DNA of 64,000 nt from Dipteris shenzhenensis (lineage: Eukaryota > Polypodiophyta > Polypodiopsida > Gleicheniales). The stretch lies in the NCBI GenBank assembly GCA_047967505.1, contig CM106539.1; one strand, written 5' to 3'. A program made the position numbers and the translations under genes. This document shows positions 30,601 through 41,250 of this stretch, in pieces (within the stretch, counting starts at the first letter, position 1; each line of letters starts with the position of its first letter). Below the pieces are notes generated by a model that was not told where the DNA came from, searched no databases, and was given only the letters and a program-made list of their open reading frames with translations.

Positions 30601-31757
30601 AGGGATATGCTGTTAAAGGGAAAGAACAGCTTGTGTGTAAGCTCAAGAGGAGCTTGTATGGACTCAAGCAGGCGCCAAGGGAATGGTACAAAAAGTTTGA
30701 TGCCTTCATGCAGTCTCAAGGGTATCATCGGTGTGAGACCGATCATTGCTTGTACACCAAACGGGCAAAGGATGGCAGTTTGATGCTACTCATTCTATAT
30801 GTGGATGACATGCTTATTGCCAGTAAATCTCAGCATGAGATTAGTGCTTTGAAGAAACAACTGCATAAGTCTTTTGACATGAAAGACTTGGGTGATGCAA
30901 ATCATATTCTTGGCATGCGTATTACTCGTGACAGGTCCAAGGGACTTTTGTTTCTGTCACAGAAAGAGTATATTGACAAAGCACTGCAGAGGTTTAAAAT
31001 GGAGGGGGGGAAGTCTATTAGTACCCCGTTGCCTCCACATTTAAAACTCAGCAGTAAGGATAGCCCCAGATCAGATGATGATAAGGCTGAAATGGCCAAG
31101 GTTCCGTATGCATCTGCAGTTGGATCTTTGATGTATGCCATGGTTGCCACTCGTCTGGATATTGCTTTTGCGGTGGGAGTCATCAGCAGGTATATGGCAA
31201 ATCCAGGCAAGCGGCATTGGGAAGCAGTGAAAGGTGTCTTGAGGTATCTCAAAGGTACCAAAGACTTGTGCATATGCTATGGTAGGCAGGATGCATTGGT
31301 GCATGGTTTTACAGATTCAGACTATGCAGGGAATGCAGATAACCGGAAGTCTACTACCGGTTATATTTTCACTTTTGCAGGAGGTGCTATATCATGGGTG
31401 TCTCGGTTGCAGAAATGCGTTGCACTGTCAACCACAGAAGCTGAATATGTTGCAGCCACTGAGGCTTGCAAGGAAGCAATATGGCTTACTCGGTTGGTGG
31501 GAGATTTGGGCATTACAGGAGATATGCCAGTTTTGCATTGTGATAGTCAGAGTGCTATCATGTTGGCAAAGAATCCGGTCTTTCATCAGAAGACCAAGCA
31601 CATAGAAGTGAAATATCATTTCATCAGGGAGGTACTGGAAGACAAGCGTCTTGAGCTTGTGAAAGTACATACTGATGATAATCCTGCAGATTTGCTCACT
31701 AAGAGCTTGCCTACAGAGCGGTTTGCACATTGCCGCCACATCATGGGATTAGGATGA
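27648..31757 (+). CDS. Copia gag-pol polyprotein
   Basis: The single frame of 1369 codons makes all proteins of the element. In order: gag with UBN2-like core and a CCHC knuckle (CFYCGKKGHVKSKC, from residue 235); aspartic protease (LLDSGAS, Asp 321); GAG-pre-integrase HHCC zinc domain (from His 449); integrase D-D-35-E (Asp 510, Asp 572, Glu 608); reverse transcriptase with YVDDMLIA (Asp 1053-1054); RNase H (TDSDYAG near 1222-1227, then STTEAEYVA). Length and order are normal for plant Copia. The start ATG is the first of the frame. One small oddity is QMDVKTTFLHGDL, where Ala is usual for the second Thr. No frameshift or stop was found. Confidence 0.97.
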   Translation: MASGGGDSSILNIKKLEGAHNYALWAEQCLNVLLLKKIAKPIRVKGVKPSDMAADDWEELDLSARAAIMLTISDTLVFNVQAEKTSYGLWQRLEELYAQKSSASKVYWLNKLVDLRMKEGTAMTSHLSEFNAIFTQLIAQGLNLDEEFKATFLLCTLPESWDTFKTTLSNSNATLIYADVESSLLMEEMSRKNNAGSKSSSALQVQERGRTQQKGRSAGKSKSRSQSRGKKDIECFYCGKKGHVKSKCFKFIRDQKAKKAETKDAGNANKGKGKAKADDLDAVNVAAEDSDSDIHDVLCSSAVIAHALVIDGHDMHTWLLDSGASFHVTPHREWFTSYTGTHGVVHLGNNYACQIAGIGSIQIVFPDGQSFMLDGVRHVPQIKKNLISTGLLDDSGYHTTFGDSKWVITDGQTVVAEGFKSDTLYPLYVSSVGNHVVAITELPKVSLWHSRLGHMSVKGMQELSRLGYLPPLSFSDLPTCDHCIFGKHSVTPHKRRSPQNRAPLDLVHTDLCEMPQLSLGGAKYFITFIDDATRKVWIYFLKHKGDALDAFKRFVAQVENRTGRRLKCLRSDNGGEYVSHAFVQFCQAKGIKQELTAPHNASQNGASERMNRTIQEKVRCMLSYAALPHGFWAEAVQTAVHIINRSPNKALELKVPEEVWSGKPPSYKHLRVFGCECFAHVRKDLRTKLDPKSIRCIFMGYGDEGEMGYRLWDPVKRKIIRSNDVIFKEDSVHKEPVQPVEYRRVIYDDVGQQRMPIYMQQQPAADHPVQEGIQAENQPDNFANDAPLDVPTDGAVEQPDMVVQPPVMHEEQAGQQPNPEHFVRRSTCAQRPPARFVPGANNVADFIMLTDCGEPSSFKEAMGRTEKKKWEKAMQSEMDSLLQNDTWDLVQLPAGRKVLPCKWVYKVKVDSNALPRYKARLVAKGFKQEKGIDFDEIFSPVVKMTTLRAVLALVAHDDMDLCQMDVKTTFLHGDLHDEIYMSQPEGYAVKGKEQLVCKLKRSLYGLKQAPREWYKKFDAFMQSQGYHRCETDHCLYTKRAKDGSLMLLILYVDDMLIASKSQHEISALKKQLHKSFDMKDLGDANHILGMRITRDRSKGLLFLSQKEYIDKALQRFKMEGGKSISTPLPPHLKLSSKDSPRSDDDKAEMAKVPYASAVGSLMYAMVATRLDIAFAVGVISRYMANPGKRHWEAVKGVLRYLKGTKDLCICYGRQDALVHGFTDSDYAGNADNRKSTTGYIFTFAGGAISWVSRLQKCVALSTTEAEYVAATEACKEAIWLTRLVGDLGITGDMPVLHCDSQSAIMLAKNPVFHQKTKHIEVKYHFIREVLEDKRLELVKVHTDDNPADLLTKSLPTERFAHCRHIMGLG

Positions 31758-31845
31758 GACCATTCTTACTTTATGGTCTTGTATACAGTAACTGTATATT
31801 GCTGTAATTTTTATTCTTTTCTCCCCTTTAGGCACATTGGCCTTT

Positions 31846-31855
31846 AGGTGGGAGG
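31846..31855 (+). other. Polypurine tract of the young Copia
   Basis: AGGTGGGAGG directly before the 3' LTR; primes plus-strand DNA synthesis in this class. Confidence 0.8.
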
Positions 31856-31856
31856 T

Positions 31857-32067
31857 TGTTGGGGTAAAGGCACATTGCCTACCCTTAATTAAAGAATTAA
31901 AGATAGGACACCTATGACTGTCTTAAGACAGTCATAGGGTAAACCTAATCCTAATAAAACATAAGTGAGTTTGTGGTGTGGCTTACTATCACTTCACACC
32001 CGCACTAGTGTGTCTCTCTCCCTTACTCTCACTCTCTTGCTCCCTTCCTCTCCTCTTCCCCCTCTCA
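31857..32067 (+). repeat. 3' LTR of the young Copia
   Basis: Compared by eye along its full 211 bp with 25636-25846, with no difference found. Followed by the TGGGG target duplication at 32068-32072. Confidence 0.96.
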
Positions 32068-32409
32068 TGGGGGACATTCAATTGGCTGGTGAACAGTTCC
32101 TGGACTGTTTGCCAAGGTCTTTTGGGACCAGGTCTAAGATAGGTTGCGCTATTGCTTCTTGCTTGCAAGGTCTAGCTCAAGACATCTTGCCTTTGGTATT
32201 GTTTCGGCCCATATCCCACCCACCTGAGGTGTTTCAGTGGTGTGTTGTTTCAGTCTATATCCCAACCACCCTTATTTCATCATGCATGGATGAAACTATC
32301 ACCGGTAACTTAATGAAGATCGTATGGATCTAGTTGGGATTGCTGTCTTTGCAAGATCTTTAAAGGCTTTGAGGACGGTATAGTTCCAAGTTGATCAAGG
32401 TTCTATGGC

Positions 32410-33130
32410 TCTTGTGTGCAGGAGTAAGGACAGGTTGAATGGAGCCAATTATGCACATTGGAAGCTTGATTTCAAGGTTTGGTTTATACGCAAAGGAATT
32501 TGGGAGTGGGTTTCGCCTAACGAACCTGAAGAAGTGGACCAAGGATCAGGAGGATGAGTTTCTTAAGGAGCTTGTAGATTGGGAGGATTGTGACTCAAAG
32601 GCACACTCAATATTGGTGCGCACCATTAGACTGGAGGCTTCTTTGGGAGTGCAGGCCCTCGACAGTGCCTATGACATCTCGTCCAAATTGGAGGATCTTT
32701 ATGCAAAGGACTTAGCGATGAGAGCTGTTACTCGAGAGGTAGCTCTATATTCTTGACTTCCCCAATGGTAGTATGTTGCAACCCTTCCTGATGAAGGCTA
32801 AGGTCCTCTGCAAGTAGCTTGTCTAGGGGAGCTGCTTTGACATCCCTTCAGTTAGCAGAATTTTGATTGTCACCAAGCTTCCACTGGCATATAATATGGT
32901 CTCTCGAGCATTACAGTGCCAGGTCACGTCGAACCAATGTGATTTTGATGACCTATGCTCCTTGTTGCTTAAAAGGTCATCATTTTTATTACATGGGGCA
33001 AGTTGGAGGTCACTCCGGGTGGCGATGGGGCCCTTACATCTTGGCACAAGGTCAAGAAGAACATGAGCATGTGCTATAAGTGTGGCAAAGGAGGGCATTT
33101 GGCGAGGGATTGCAAGTCCAAGGGTAAGTC
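32410..33130 (+). pseudogene. Gag relic of the old element
   Basis: Starts with a Copia gag signature, LNGANYAHWKLDFKVWF (about 32433-32483). After several frame breaks a CCHC knuckle follows, CYKCGKGGHLARDC (33072-33113), with all four ligands kept. No pol domain follows before the polypurine tract at 33735. Confidence 0.78.
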
Positions 33131-33449
33131 TTAGGATTAGGACTCGTCATCAGACACTAACTAGGCAAGTGGTTCCAAGACAACGGCATGTATGACTGTC
33201 AACGACCCAAGACAGCAGTAGCTTTCTGACAGTGAAAGGTCCCCCACGAGTCCCAACCAGAGAGGGCATGTGGTCGGGAGAGAGGACTGCCTTTGGCCTT
33301 AATCAGTTGTTGAGGCAACTAACAGTGTGGAGTTGCATTCAAGGTTCATTGCCTGGGGTCGTAGTGACTATGGACCGAGGAGTTTGAGTTCATTGTATGG
33401 GTTTCTTGTATGTGATGCATTCACAGTCAGGATATCAGGCGTGGTGTGT

Positions 33450-33600
33450 TTCGTGGTTCATGTTACTCCATTGGGGACTCAGTGCAATTAGCTCAAGAAA
33501 TCACAGTTGAGGATGACCCTTTCACAGTTCATGTTACTCCAGTGGGGACTTAGTGCCACTCGCTTGGAAATCACAATTGAGGATGACCCTTTCATGATTC
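33450..33600 (+). repeat. Imperfect tandem repeat of about 75 bp
   Basis: TTCATGTTACTCCA...GGACT...AATCACA-TTGAGGATGACCC is present twice (about 33455-33523 and 33524-33595) in the old element near its 3' end. Confidence 0.8.
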
Positions 33601-33742
33601 GAGGTGGCACTTCTTTGAGGATCCAGACCATTTGGAGCTATCTTCTCGAACATTCTTGTTTGTATTGTGCTGGGGATCCATGGTGGCACCTTTATTAGCT
33701 TGCTTCTTCAAATCATCTACTAACTTTGAGATGTAAAGAGGG

Positions 33743-34150
33743 TGTTAGAGTTATGTGCATCTCATAGTGAGTGAGGGCTTCTATGTGGGTATGCCTGTCC
33801 TATCAGGATATATTTGATTGAGTGTTTGTCTATTTATGGTATGTTTTACAATGCACTATGGCCTAGTTTGTTGGAAAGGACTTTGGTTGGGTCAATTGAC
33901 TAGCAGGTGGAGTTAATCAACTAGCAAGTCGGGTCAACCGACCCAGCTTGGGTCGATTGACTAACCCTAGGGTCGGCCATTGCCACGTCTTTATAAGGTG
34001 CATCCCTCCTCCATTGTTGGCATCTCTTGGAGTACTTTCCTACTCTGACTTTGGGTGATTCTCCTGATGAGTATATAGTTGCTATTGAGTGATTTGCCTG
34101 ATGATGAGTATAGTTGCTATTGCCTCATATTGTGTCAATTCTCTCTCTCT
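33743..34150 (+). repeat. 3' LTR of the old element, end degraded
   Basis: Aligns with 25060-25460 up to the TC microsatellite. The final part (TTTGCCATATTC...CTCTCA) is missing and a C run follows instead. Confidence 0.78.
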
Positions 34151-34183
34151 CTCCCCCCCCCCCGGGAAAGCATGTGAGACCAC

Positions 34184-36710
34184 TTGAGGCGAGGGGGAGG
34201 TTCTAGCGTTGCTGATTACATCATGGGATCCCTTGCCTTCACATCTCACGTCACTGATTTTACTGTAGCACCTCTTCTTCTAGGGGTTGACCATACCTAC
34301 CTATTCTTTAGCATTTCCACTTCTCGTTGCACAACACCCTCCACCTTGATTTCTTACTCCACCTATCATGATATATGCTTCGACTGCAATATTTACTCAA
34401 ACCTTCTATACATACTTCTTGCCTATATTGACTTCATACCTCTATTAGAGGACCGTGCTACCTTGATCACTTACCACACGAAGCTGTCCTCTACGCTTTT
34501 CCTCACACCACTCGTTGCACTTGCCCACCATCACCTGGGTCCGTACCCTGTAATAGTTGGTATGATGAGTATAAGGCTTTACGCTGTCAGCTCAGATTCG
34601 AAACAAAAAATAGTCCTTCGATCGAAAGAGAGATGCTACGCGAGTATCATCGACTGGTACAAAGAAAGAAACTAGATTTCATTTGTCGAAATGAGGAGGA
34701 ACTGCCAAATATATTGTTTAGTAACAACTCTAAGGACTTTTGGCGGATATTTCTTGAGGGACGGTCCCTCTCACCACTCACTGACACTCAGTTTTGGTAT
34801 AGTTATGCACTCACACTTTATCACATGCCAAACCGTGACCTCTCACATTTGCCACGTCCCACTTCATGTACCCTCGTCACTGAGGGGGGATTGAAGGACG
34901 CTGTAATGAAACTTCATAATGCCCAAGTGAAGGATTATGAGGGACTATGCACTAAGTTCATTGCATATGGGATTAACCTCCTAGTCTCGATCTTAGCAAA
35001 GCTTTTTAATGAAGTTGTCTGTTTGGGGTTTCCACACACCTGGACCGGTAATACTATTTCACCCATCCACAAGGCAAGGGATCCCATGAGCTCGGAGAAT
35101 TACATGACTATTTTAATGGGACATGTCATGTCCAAGATTTATGCATCAGTGCTTGATTCCAAGGTCAGCTGATTTGCGGAATGTCGAGGACTTCGAGCAG
35201 CAGGACATGTTGGGTTTCGGCGTGATCATGGAACCATGGATCACATTCACACTCAGATGTATCATCGAGGAGGCGAGGGCACAGAAGCAGAGGGTTTACT
35301 GTTGCTTTGTGGATTTTTACAAGGCATTTGATACGGTTCTGAGAGCTCGCCTCATCCGGCGTCTACCGGATTTGGGTTATGACTAGGATATCATTTGGGT
35401 TGTCATGGCACTTTACGAGAGTCTCAGGTAGAGTACGGGTAGGGACTGGGTGGACAGACGAGATCATGAGCACTATTGGGATTAAACAAGGGTGTTTTTT
35501 ATCACCTACCCTACTTGGTCTTACATGAACGAGCTCGAGATAGTGATGCAGACACAGGGGGGGATGGATGTTCTCTTGCTGGCACATTGATCCTGATATT
35601 GCTGTACGCAGATGATGTGGCTCTTGTGTCTTCCTCAGCAGAGGGGCTCCAAAGACATCTTGACACATTATAGTCCTTTTGTGAGTCTCATGAGCTGAAG
35701 GTCAACCCGGATAAAACCAAGGTTATGATCTTCAACACATCTTGCGCCGTCATGTGCTAGGAACAATTCATGTTTGATGGGTCTCTTGTTGAGATAGTTT
35801 CATCATACACATATTTGGGGTTGTGTTCTTTGGACCCATCTTCACTATGAGACCCGCGATGCATGTGTGGTTGGGCAAAGGATACGCTTCATTGGCCAGG
35901 GCCTAGACAAGAGAGGCAGTACTTTTGCTTGCACTTTCAAGATCCGCGGACTAAGGGGATGCTTTTTGACTCCTTGGTCCGCCCAGCGGTAGGGATTTAT
36001 GGCAGCCCTTGCTGGGGGCTAGAATTGTCAGATACAGAGTGGGCTCGTGTAGAGTGGCTTCAGGTTCTCATGCTATCACATATGATCCGGGATAAGCCAT
36101 CCGTCCCTCACCTGATCATTCAGGCTGAGTTCGGGTCATCCCCATTATAGCTAGATGCTGCATTTCAAGTCATTAAGTATCTGTACCGTGTCAAGGAGTA
36201 TGGGGATTACACTTCTGGGCGCAACAAGCTACCATGGTTAGCGCTGTCCTCCTCTATGGCTCTCTCAGCAAGAGGGACCAGAGATGCTGGTATGCATGCA
36301 CAGAGAGAGGGTTTGAGCGACTAGGGCTCCACATGGATAGACTCCCTCCCTTCCAGTACAGTATGGACGCTTCGTTATCTCCCTCTTGTCACATGAGGTC
36401 AACCAAGTCATCTGCGAGGATCTCTTATAACTAGACACATTCCAGACTTGGCTAGGATCAGTGAAGATCAGCTTTTACAGGGATCACTGCTTGCATATCA
36501 CAGAGGAGGGGTTCATTGTCCCACCAGGATACATGCAGATCCACTTACCCCACTCACTAAGGATCTCTATTAGGCAGTTGTGGGTCTCTTCACATAGACT
36601 TTGTATCGAGAGCGGCAGAGTAGAGGGCCTACCTAGGGAGAGACGCATATGCACATTGTGTAATGTACAGGAGGTTGAGACAGAGGAGCAGGTGTCCTGT
36701 TTACTATAAG
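34184..36710 (+). pseudogene. LINE copy C ORF2 relic
   Basis: Frames 34184-34675, 34633-35172, 35123-35386 and later pieces cover the endonuclease end, RT fingers and palm, and C-terminus. Breaks occur near 34640, 35170, 35385, 35690-35760 and 36430. The order of conserved blocks equals copy B, and its C-terminal part supplies what copy B has lost. Confidence 0.8.
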
Positions 36711-37398
36711 ATCCAAGGGTGTTTCCACTGCCTCTTCAGAGATAGCTTTGGGGTTTTTCCCTAGTTCCTCTCTTATCTAGGCTAGAGATGCTTGGCGGCT
36801 TTCATTCATGAGGCAATTAGGCATCGCAAGAGGCTACTTTGATCACGGAGACAGGAGCAGACTTCTTTCTTAGCAGATATCTCTCAGAGCTCCATCACAG
36901 AGTTCTTCCTGTCAGATCACATGGATCACATGGACCCCCACAGGATGAGACCTCAACATGATCATGACCCATAGCCAACGACTCGACAACTTAGATTGAG
37001 GGTTGACGCATAGATTACACTTGGGTATATCCACTTGTTCAGAGTCGGAGCCCGGTCGACAGGGTTACTTTAGCCCTTGTTAGGTGCATAGTTATGACCA
37101 GGAGATGTCACAGGCCCACACCCGTGAGCGGCCGACAACACTCTATTGCAGTGTTCATGCCTCCATTGCCTCATCCATCTTGATGCCCTGATGATGTTGA
37201 CGATGTTGGTGATGACGATGATGATGAGATCGATATGTTGTCGACCATTGACATGACTATCTTGTACTTAGTATTTAGTACTACCATTTTGCAAATTTTT
37301 TGGTGTGGATGCTCATTTTAGTAGCTCCATCCTCATAGTTTGTTTGTACCAGGAATTTTAGAGTCTCATAGAGCCGTCGGTCTTCCGAAGACTTTAAT

Positions 37399-37402
<4 letters not shown>

Positions 37403-37432
<30 letters not shown>
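37403..37432 (+). repeat. (TC)n tail of LINE copy C
   Basis: About fifteen TC units directly after the AATAAAA of the LINE 3' end. Confidence 0.85.
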
Positions 37433-37434
<2 letters not shown>

Positions 37435-38715
37435 GTATGTTTCTGCAATCCGCCACTCTCATAGACAAACGAGAAGCTCTATTGTAACTTGAAAACTTCC
37501 TAGATTTGGGATAGTGGAATAGTGAACTAAGCGAATCGTCCCCACCCAAGATGGAGGACTCTCTTTGCCAAATGAATCAAATATAGTAGCTACAATGGTA
37601 GTAGCACGTTAAGATAGATTTAGATAAGCTTGATGCAATCGTACTAAACATAGAGGTTTATGTGGATCCGAGTGTGTAACTTTTCATTTCCCTAACCATT
37701 GAAAGCATATAATCTTTTATGAAGAGGTAAATGATTAGTGTGGAACTACTTATTTGACCTCATCTTTAAGAGAATAAGCTAGATAACTATGTGAATACTG
37801 GGTCTTTTGTTTAAACAAATTTATTTAAAGCTTGAGCTGACTAAATACAATGGTTGAATTGTGTTCAAACAAGAAAAGATAGTTTATTTATTTGCATGCA
37901 CACTCCAAAGAAATATTTTTCTAAAGGCTGAGCTAACTTAACACAATAGTTGACTCATACAATGTTAATGTTTGAAAGAGAGAAGATAGTTGATTTATTT
38001 GCATGCACACTTAGATGAGGATAATTGTCATGATATTTGAATTTCACAAGGCCCTTCTTTCTCAATGACCCCAAGGGGGAGTAGGAATCTGGTTTCATTA
38101 ATGCTAATTAACTTGAATAGAGTTGGCAAAAAACAAAAGCATGCCTTTGGAGAAAAGGGGTTGCTAATAGAAGGGTATCCAATTTTCAAGTCATACAGTT
38201 AAAGGTAGCAACATTCGCTTACATTGCTGGGACTCACTAGGATATCCTTAAGTCTACTTTCAATATTGGGTCCATGTGGAAGGTCAAGGTGGAATTATAA
38301 GGAAGCTTTGAAACTCCATGTCATTGTGGGTAATTGTCGTGGTTTTTTGGAGGCCACCATATTGACCTTCACCTAGTTATGAAAGCTCGACGTTGACATG
38401 AAGGACCCTAATAGGGAGAACTCAAGCACTTAGATAGGCACAACCTCATTGATTTTTAGGTCATGGATACAAAGACATAAAAGTTTGAACTGCATTTGCA
38501 AGAGCATTTGAAATAGGATCATATTCCTTTTCAAAAGGTACCAAAGCCCAATCTTGGTATGTCACACACGAAGATATAAAAAGTAAAGTGTTGACAATAA
38601 AGTGTTAATCCTTAATATATGCCCATCTAGCCCCTTTGCTCCCCCACGTGTGTCCTACCCTTCTCAACTTTCAAACACCACTCTTTCTCTTATGATTAGT
38701 TCCCCTCCATAGTAG

Positions 38716-38947
38716 TCCTTGACTTCCTCTTAGTCCCTCTCACCTCGCCTACCTCTTAGCCTCTATGTGCCCCAGCCCCCTCACACCCAACCGATTGCCT
38801 TCCTCATGAGCACATGTCCCTCTACCCCCTTGTAGTCATTGATCCCCTCTTAGTCCCTCTCACCTCTCCCAAACCCCCTCTTGGCCTATCTTTGCCCCAT
38901 CTAGCCCCTCACAACCAACCCATTGCCTTCCTCATGAGGCACATGTA
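38716..38947 (+). repeat. Imperfect tandem duplication of about 115 bp
   Basis: The block from TAGTCCTTGACTTCC to CTCATGAGCACATGT is repeated with changes up to CTCATGAGGCACATGT. Shared words include CTCTTAGTCCCTCTCACCTC and CATTGCCTTCCTCATGAG-like ends. Confidence 0.8.
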
Positions 38948-39303
38948 AAGTGGCAAAACTGGGGGGGGGGGGGATTTTTATATATGAATGACGTGTCATG
39001 CAAGCCAAGTTGTATCCACATAAGAGTGACATGTGGCATAATTCAAGTGTGAATATTTTAGCTAACAACAAAGAATTCGGTAATGATTACAAGAGGAAAA
39101 ATGCCAACCTTTTTTGGATCTTCAACACTGTGGAAGAATATTCTATGATCATTCATAGTATGAGGATGTAGCAATTGAAAAGCAAGCCTCTAATGACACT
39201 TTACTTGCCTTTTCTCCTTTGACAGATTTCAATGCAAAAGTGCATTGAGAATTCAACAAACTTTTGAAGAAAGTGTTGATGAACTACAAATCTTGGTACC
39301 TGA

Positions 39304-39536
39304 TGGGAGGCCCTTGATAATAAGAGTGATGACCATGAGTTTGAGACCGATAGTGATAACTCCCATCCTTGTATTGGGAATTGAGTCACATGGCCACCAA
39401 TGAGGGGACAATGAGCAAGGATGCTAGGCTCTTGATAATACAACTGATGACCTTGAAAGACTGATGGTGATAGCTCCCACCCCTTGATTGCTAAAATAAG
39501 TCACATGGCCACCAATGAGGAAATAATGAACAAGGA
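39304..39536 (+). repeat. Imperfect tandem duplication of about 115 bp
   Basis: Units about 39304-39422 and 39423-39536 share GTCACATGGCCACCAATGAG, CTTGATAATA and the ending AACAAGGATG/AGCAAGGATG. Confidence 0.82.
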
Positions 39537-40792
39537 TGATAATAATCACAATATACTTTAATGAAAATATGCTTGATAAGCTACTTGATGTGTTTGTGAA
39601 AGATACGTGCATATTGGAAGATGCTACTCCAAATATTTTACTAGTAGACTCATCCAAAGTATATGAAGAGATCACCCTTAATACGACATAGTCATTCATT
39701 GAGGACTACCTCAAACAGTTTCAGTTGCTGTGATATTCAAGGAGGTTACTATTGATATTGGGGATCTAATTGACAGTGGAACCATTGAAAAACCTTTCCT
39801 TTTAACTCCATCTTTTGCGTTTTACAAATGATAGAACTATGCTTCATGTTCAAGAAGATATTGACCAGGTGGTTGTAGGAATCATATTGGGAAGATGTTC
39901 ACAAGTACTCAGTTGATTCTCCTCTCTACATGGGGTGGAGGGTACATTTGAGGCCATTCCCTTTGAAATATGGGGGAGTGACAAGCTTTTGAGCTTGTTG
40001 ATGCAACATCTAGATTTTGTGGTCCTATTGAGCCATGAATGTGCATCATCAGACCAACAACAATGGGCATTTGATCCAACATGTTTGGATACATCAATAA
40101 CACGCATTGTGTTTGTCACTAGTAAGCCTTTCCAAATTGGTGAGGCTAGCATCATTTTGTGATTTTGAGTTAATTCTTTTTTATAGGAGGGGGAGACGTG
40201 AAGCCTTGGATTGCCAATTGTGCGGGTGGTCAAGCAAGTAAGTGAAATGGACATGCTTCTTAGGATTTTGATTTGAGTTGAAGTGTATGCTTTAAGGTGC
40301 ATATTTGGGGCATATGGTTTATGAGGGGGTTGACAATGCACGGGCTAAAAGAAGGCTTCAGTGGCTCATGAGGGGCTTTAGAAGAAGTGTGTAGTCTTGT
40401 ATGGGCTTTAGTAGTCGTTGAGGAGCTAGACGAGTGGATGTGAAATGGCATCCTTTCAAGTTTTCATTAAAAGTGGTGATCATGCTTAAAGCTTCCTTAT
40501 GATTCCATGTCTAAGATTGACCAGAGCATGGAATGCTCACATTCCCATCCTTGGGGGAGTTTGTAATAAGTTAAAAACCACCAATCATTTGGTCCTTAAA
40601 TGCATCGTGAGTGGTACGATAGTAACACATAGATTCCTCGATTTCATAACTAAGGGCTCTCTTCCAATGACACGAATTGTAGGGGATGATTGGAGAGGAG
40701 GATGGATAAACATTGCTTCACTGAGATGCCTAGCCTGAGCTAATATGGGAAGGGGAGAAAGGTGAAGAGAGGGGAGATTGCTGAAGAGGCAG

Positions 40793-41250
40793 AAAGAAAG
40801 AAAGAAAGAAAGTTTATTAAAGTCTTCAGAAGACCAATGGGTCTATGAGATTGTGAAAAACTTGATACAATGAGCTGTCATAGTGGAGCTACTAAACGAG
40901 CATACACACCAATGCAGAATGCAAAAAATGCAAAATGGTAGAACTAAATCCTAAGTACAACATAGTCATATCTCGACTATATATATCAATCAATCTCAGC
41001 ATCATTATCGACATCATATCGTCATAACCATAATCATCATCATCAGCAACAACAGTAGGACATCTGGAGGATGGATGAGGCTGTGGAGGTGGAGGCATGA
41101 GGTCAGCAATAGAGCACTGTCGCCCCCTCAAGGGAGAGAGTTGAGTGAGGGAGGTGGTCACTGATGAAGCTAAGAGGAGGTGAGAGAGAGTGGAGTAAGG
41201 GGGATAGTGTGGTTGGCGACGAGAAGAGGGAATTGGTGGCATGGATGGCC
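40793..41250 (-). mobile_element. 5'-truncated LINE 3' end (copy D)
   Basis: Read on the minus strand, it ends with GTCTTCTGAAGACTTTAATAAA and a (CTTT)n tail (plus strand GAAA units, 40793-40816). This is the same terminus as copies A and C. A short frame upstream (DDDDYGYDDMMSIM..., then YLGFSSTIL) matches the Asp-rich region at 37190-37300 of copy C. Confidence 0.75.

Larger units (their letters stand above)
25636..32067 (+). mobile_element. Young, intact Ty1/Copia retrotransposon
   Basis: Two 211-bp LTRs (25636-25846 and 31857-32067) appear identical by eye. TGGGG flanks both ends (25631-25635 and 32068-32072) as a target duplication. A primer-binding site, a 1.8-kb leader, one uninterrupted gag-pol frame of 1369 codons and a polypurine tract are all present. 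All catalytic motifs are in place. This is the hallmark of a very recent, possibly still mobile, autonomous element. It sits inside the internal region of the older element, 1.3 kb downstream of the SET-domain gene. Confidence 0.97.
25060..34150 (+). mobile_element. Old gag-only LTR element, split by a young Copia insertion
   Basis: The 5' LTR (25060-25460), a TGGTATCAGAC primer-binding site, a short gag-like internal region, an AAAGAGGG polypurine tract (33735-33742) and a 3' LTR (33743-about 34150) make a complete element frame. The young Copia element at 25636-32067, plus a 5-bp duplication, interrupts it. Without the insertion the internal part is only about 1.85 kb and has no protease, integrase or RT. 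The LTRs differ at many positions, so it is old. Confidence 0.82.
34165..37432 (+). mobile_element. LINE copy C, 5' truncated with complete 3' end
   Basis: It begins inside the endonuclease (GGGSSVADYI...DHTYLFF), continues with the RT (HKARDPMSSENYMTI, CFVDFYKAFDTVLR, LLYADDVALVSSSAEG) and the C-terminal region with a CTLCNVQEVETEEQ zinc-binding-like motif (36650-36700). The element ends with GTCTTCCGAAGACTTTAATAAA and a (TC)n tail (37403-37432). Many stops and frameshifts are present. It starts right beside the degraded end of the 3' LTR. Confidence 0.85.
37433..40792. other. Unassigned AT-rich sequence
   Basis: No gene recognised. It includes two imperfect tandem duplications (38716-38947 and 39304-39536). 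A plus-strand frame at 39935-40162 and minus-strand frames at 39850-40341 have no family resemblance. Confidence 0.5.
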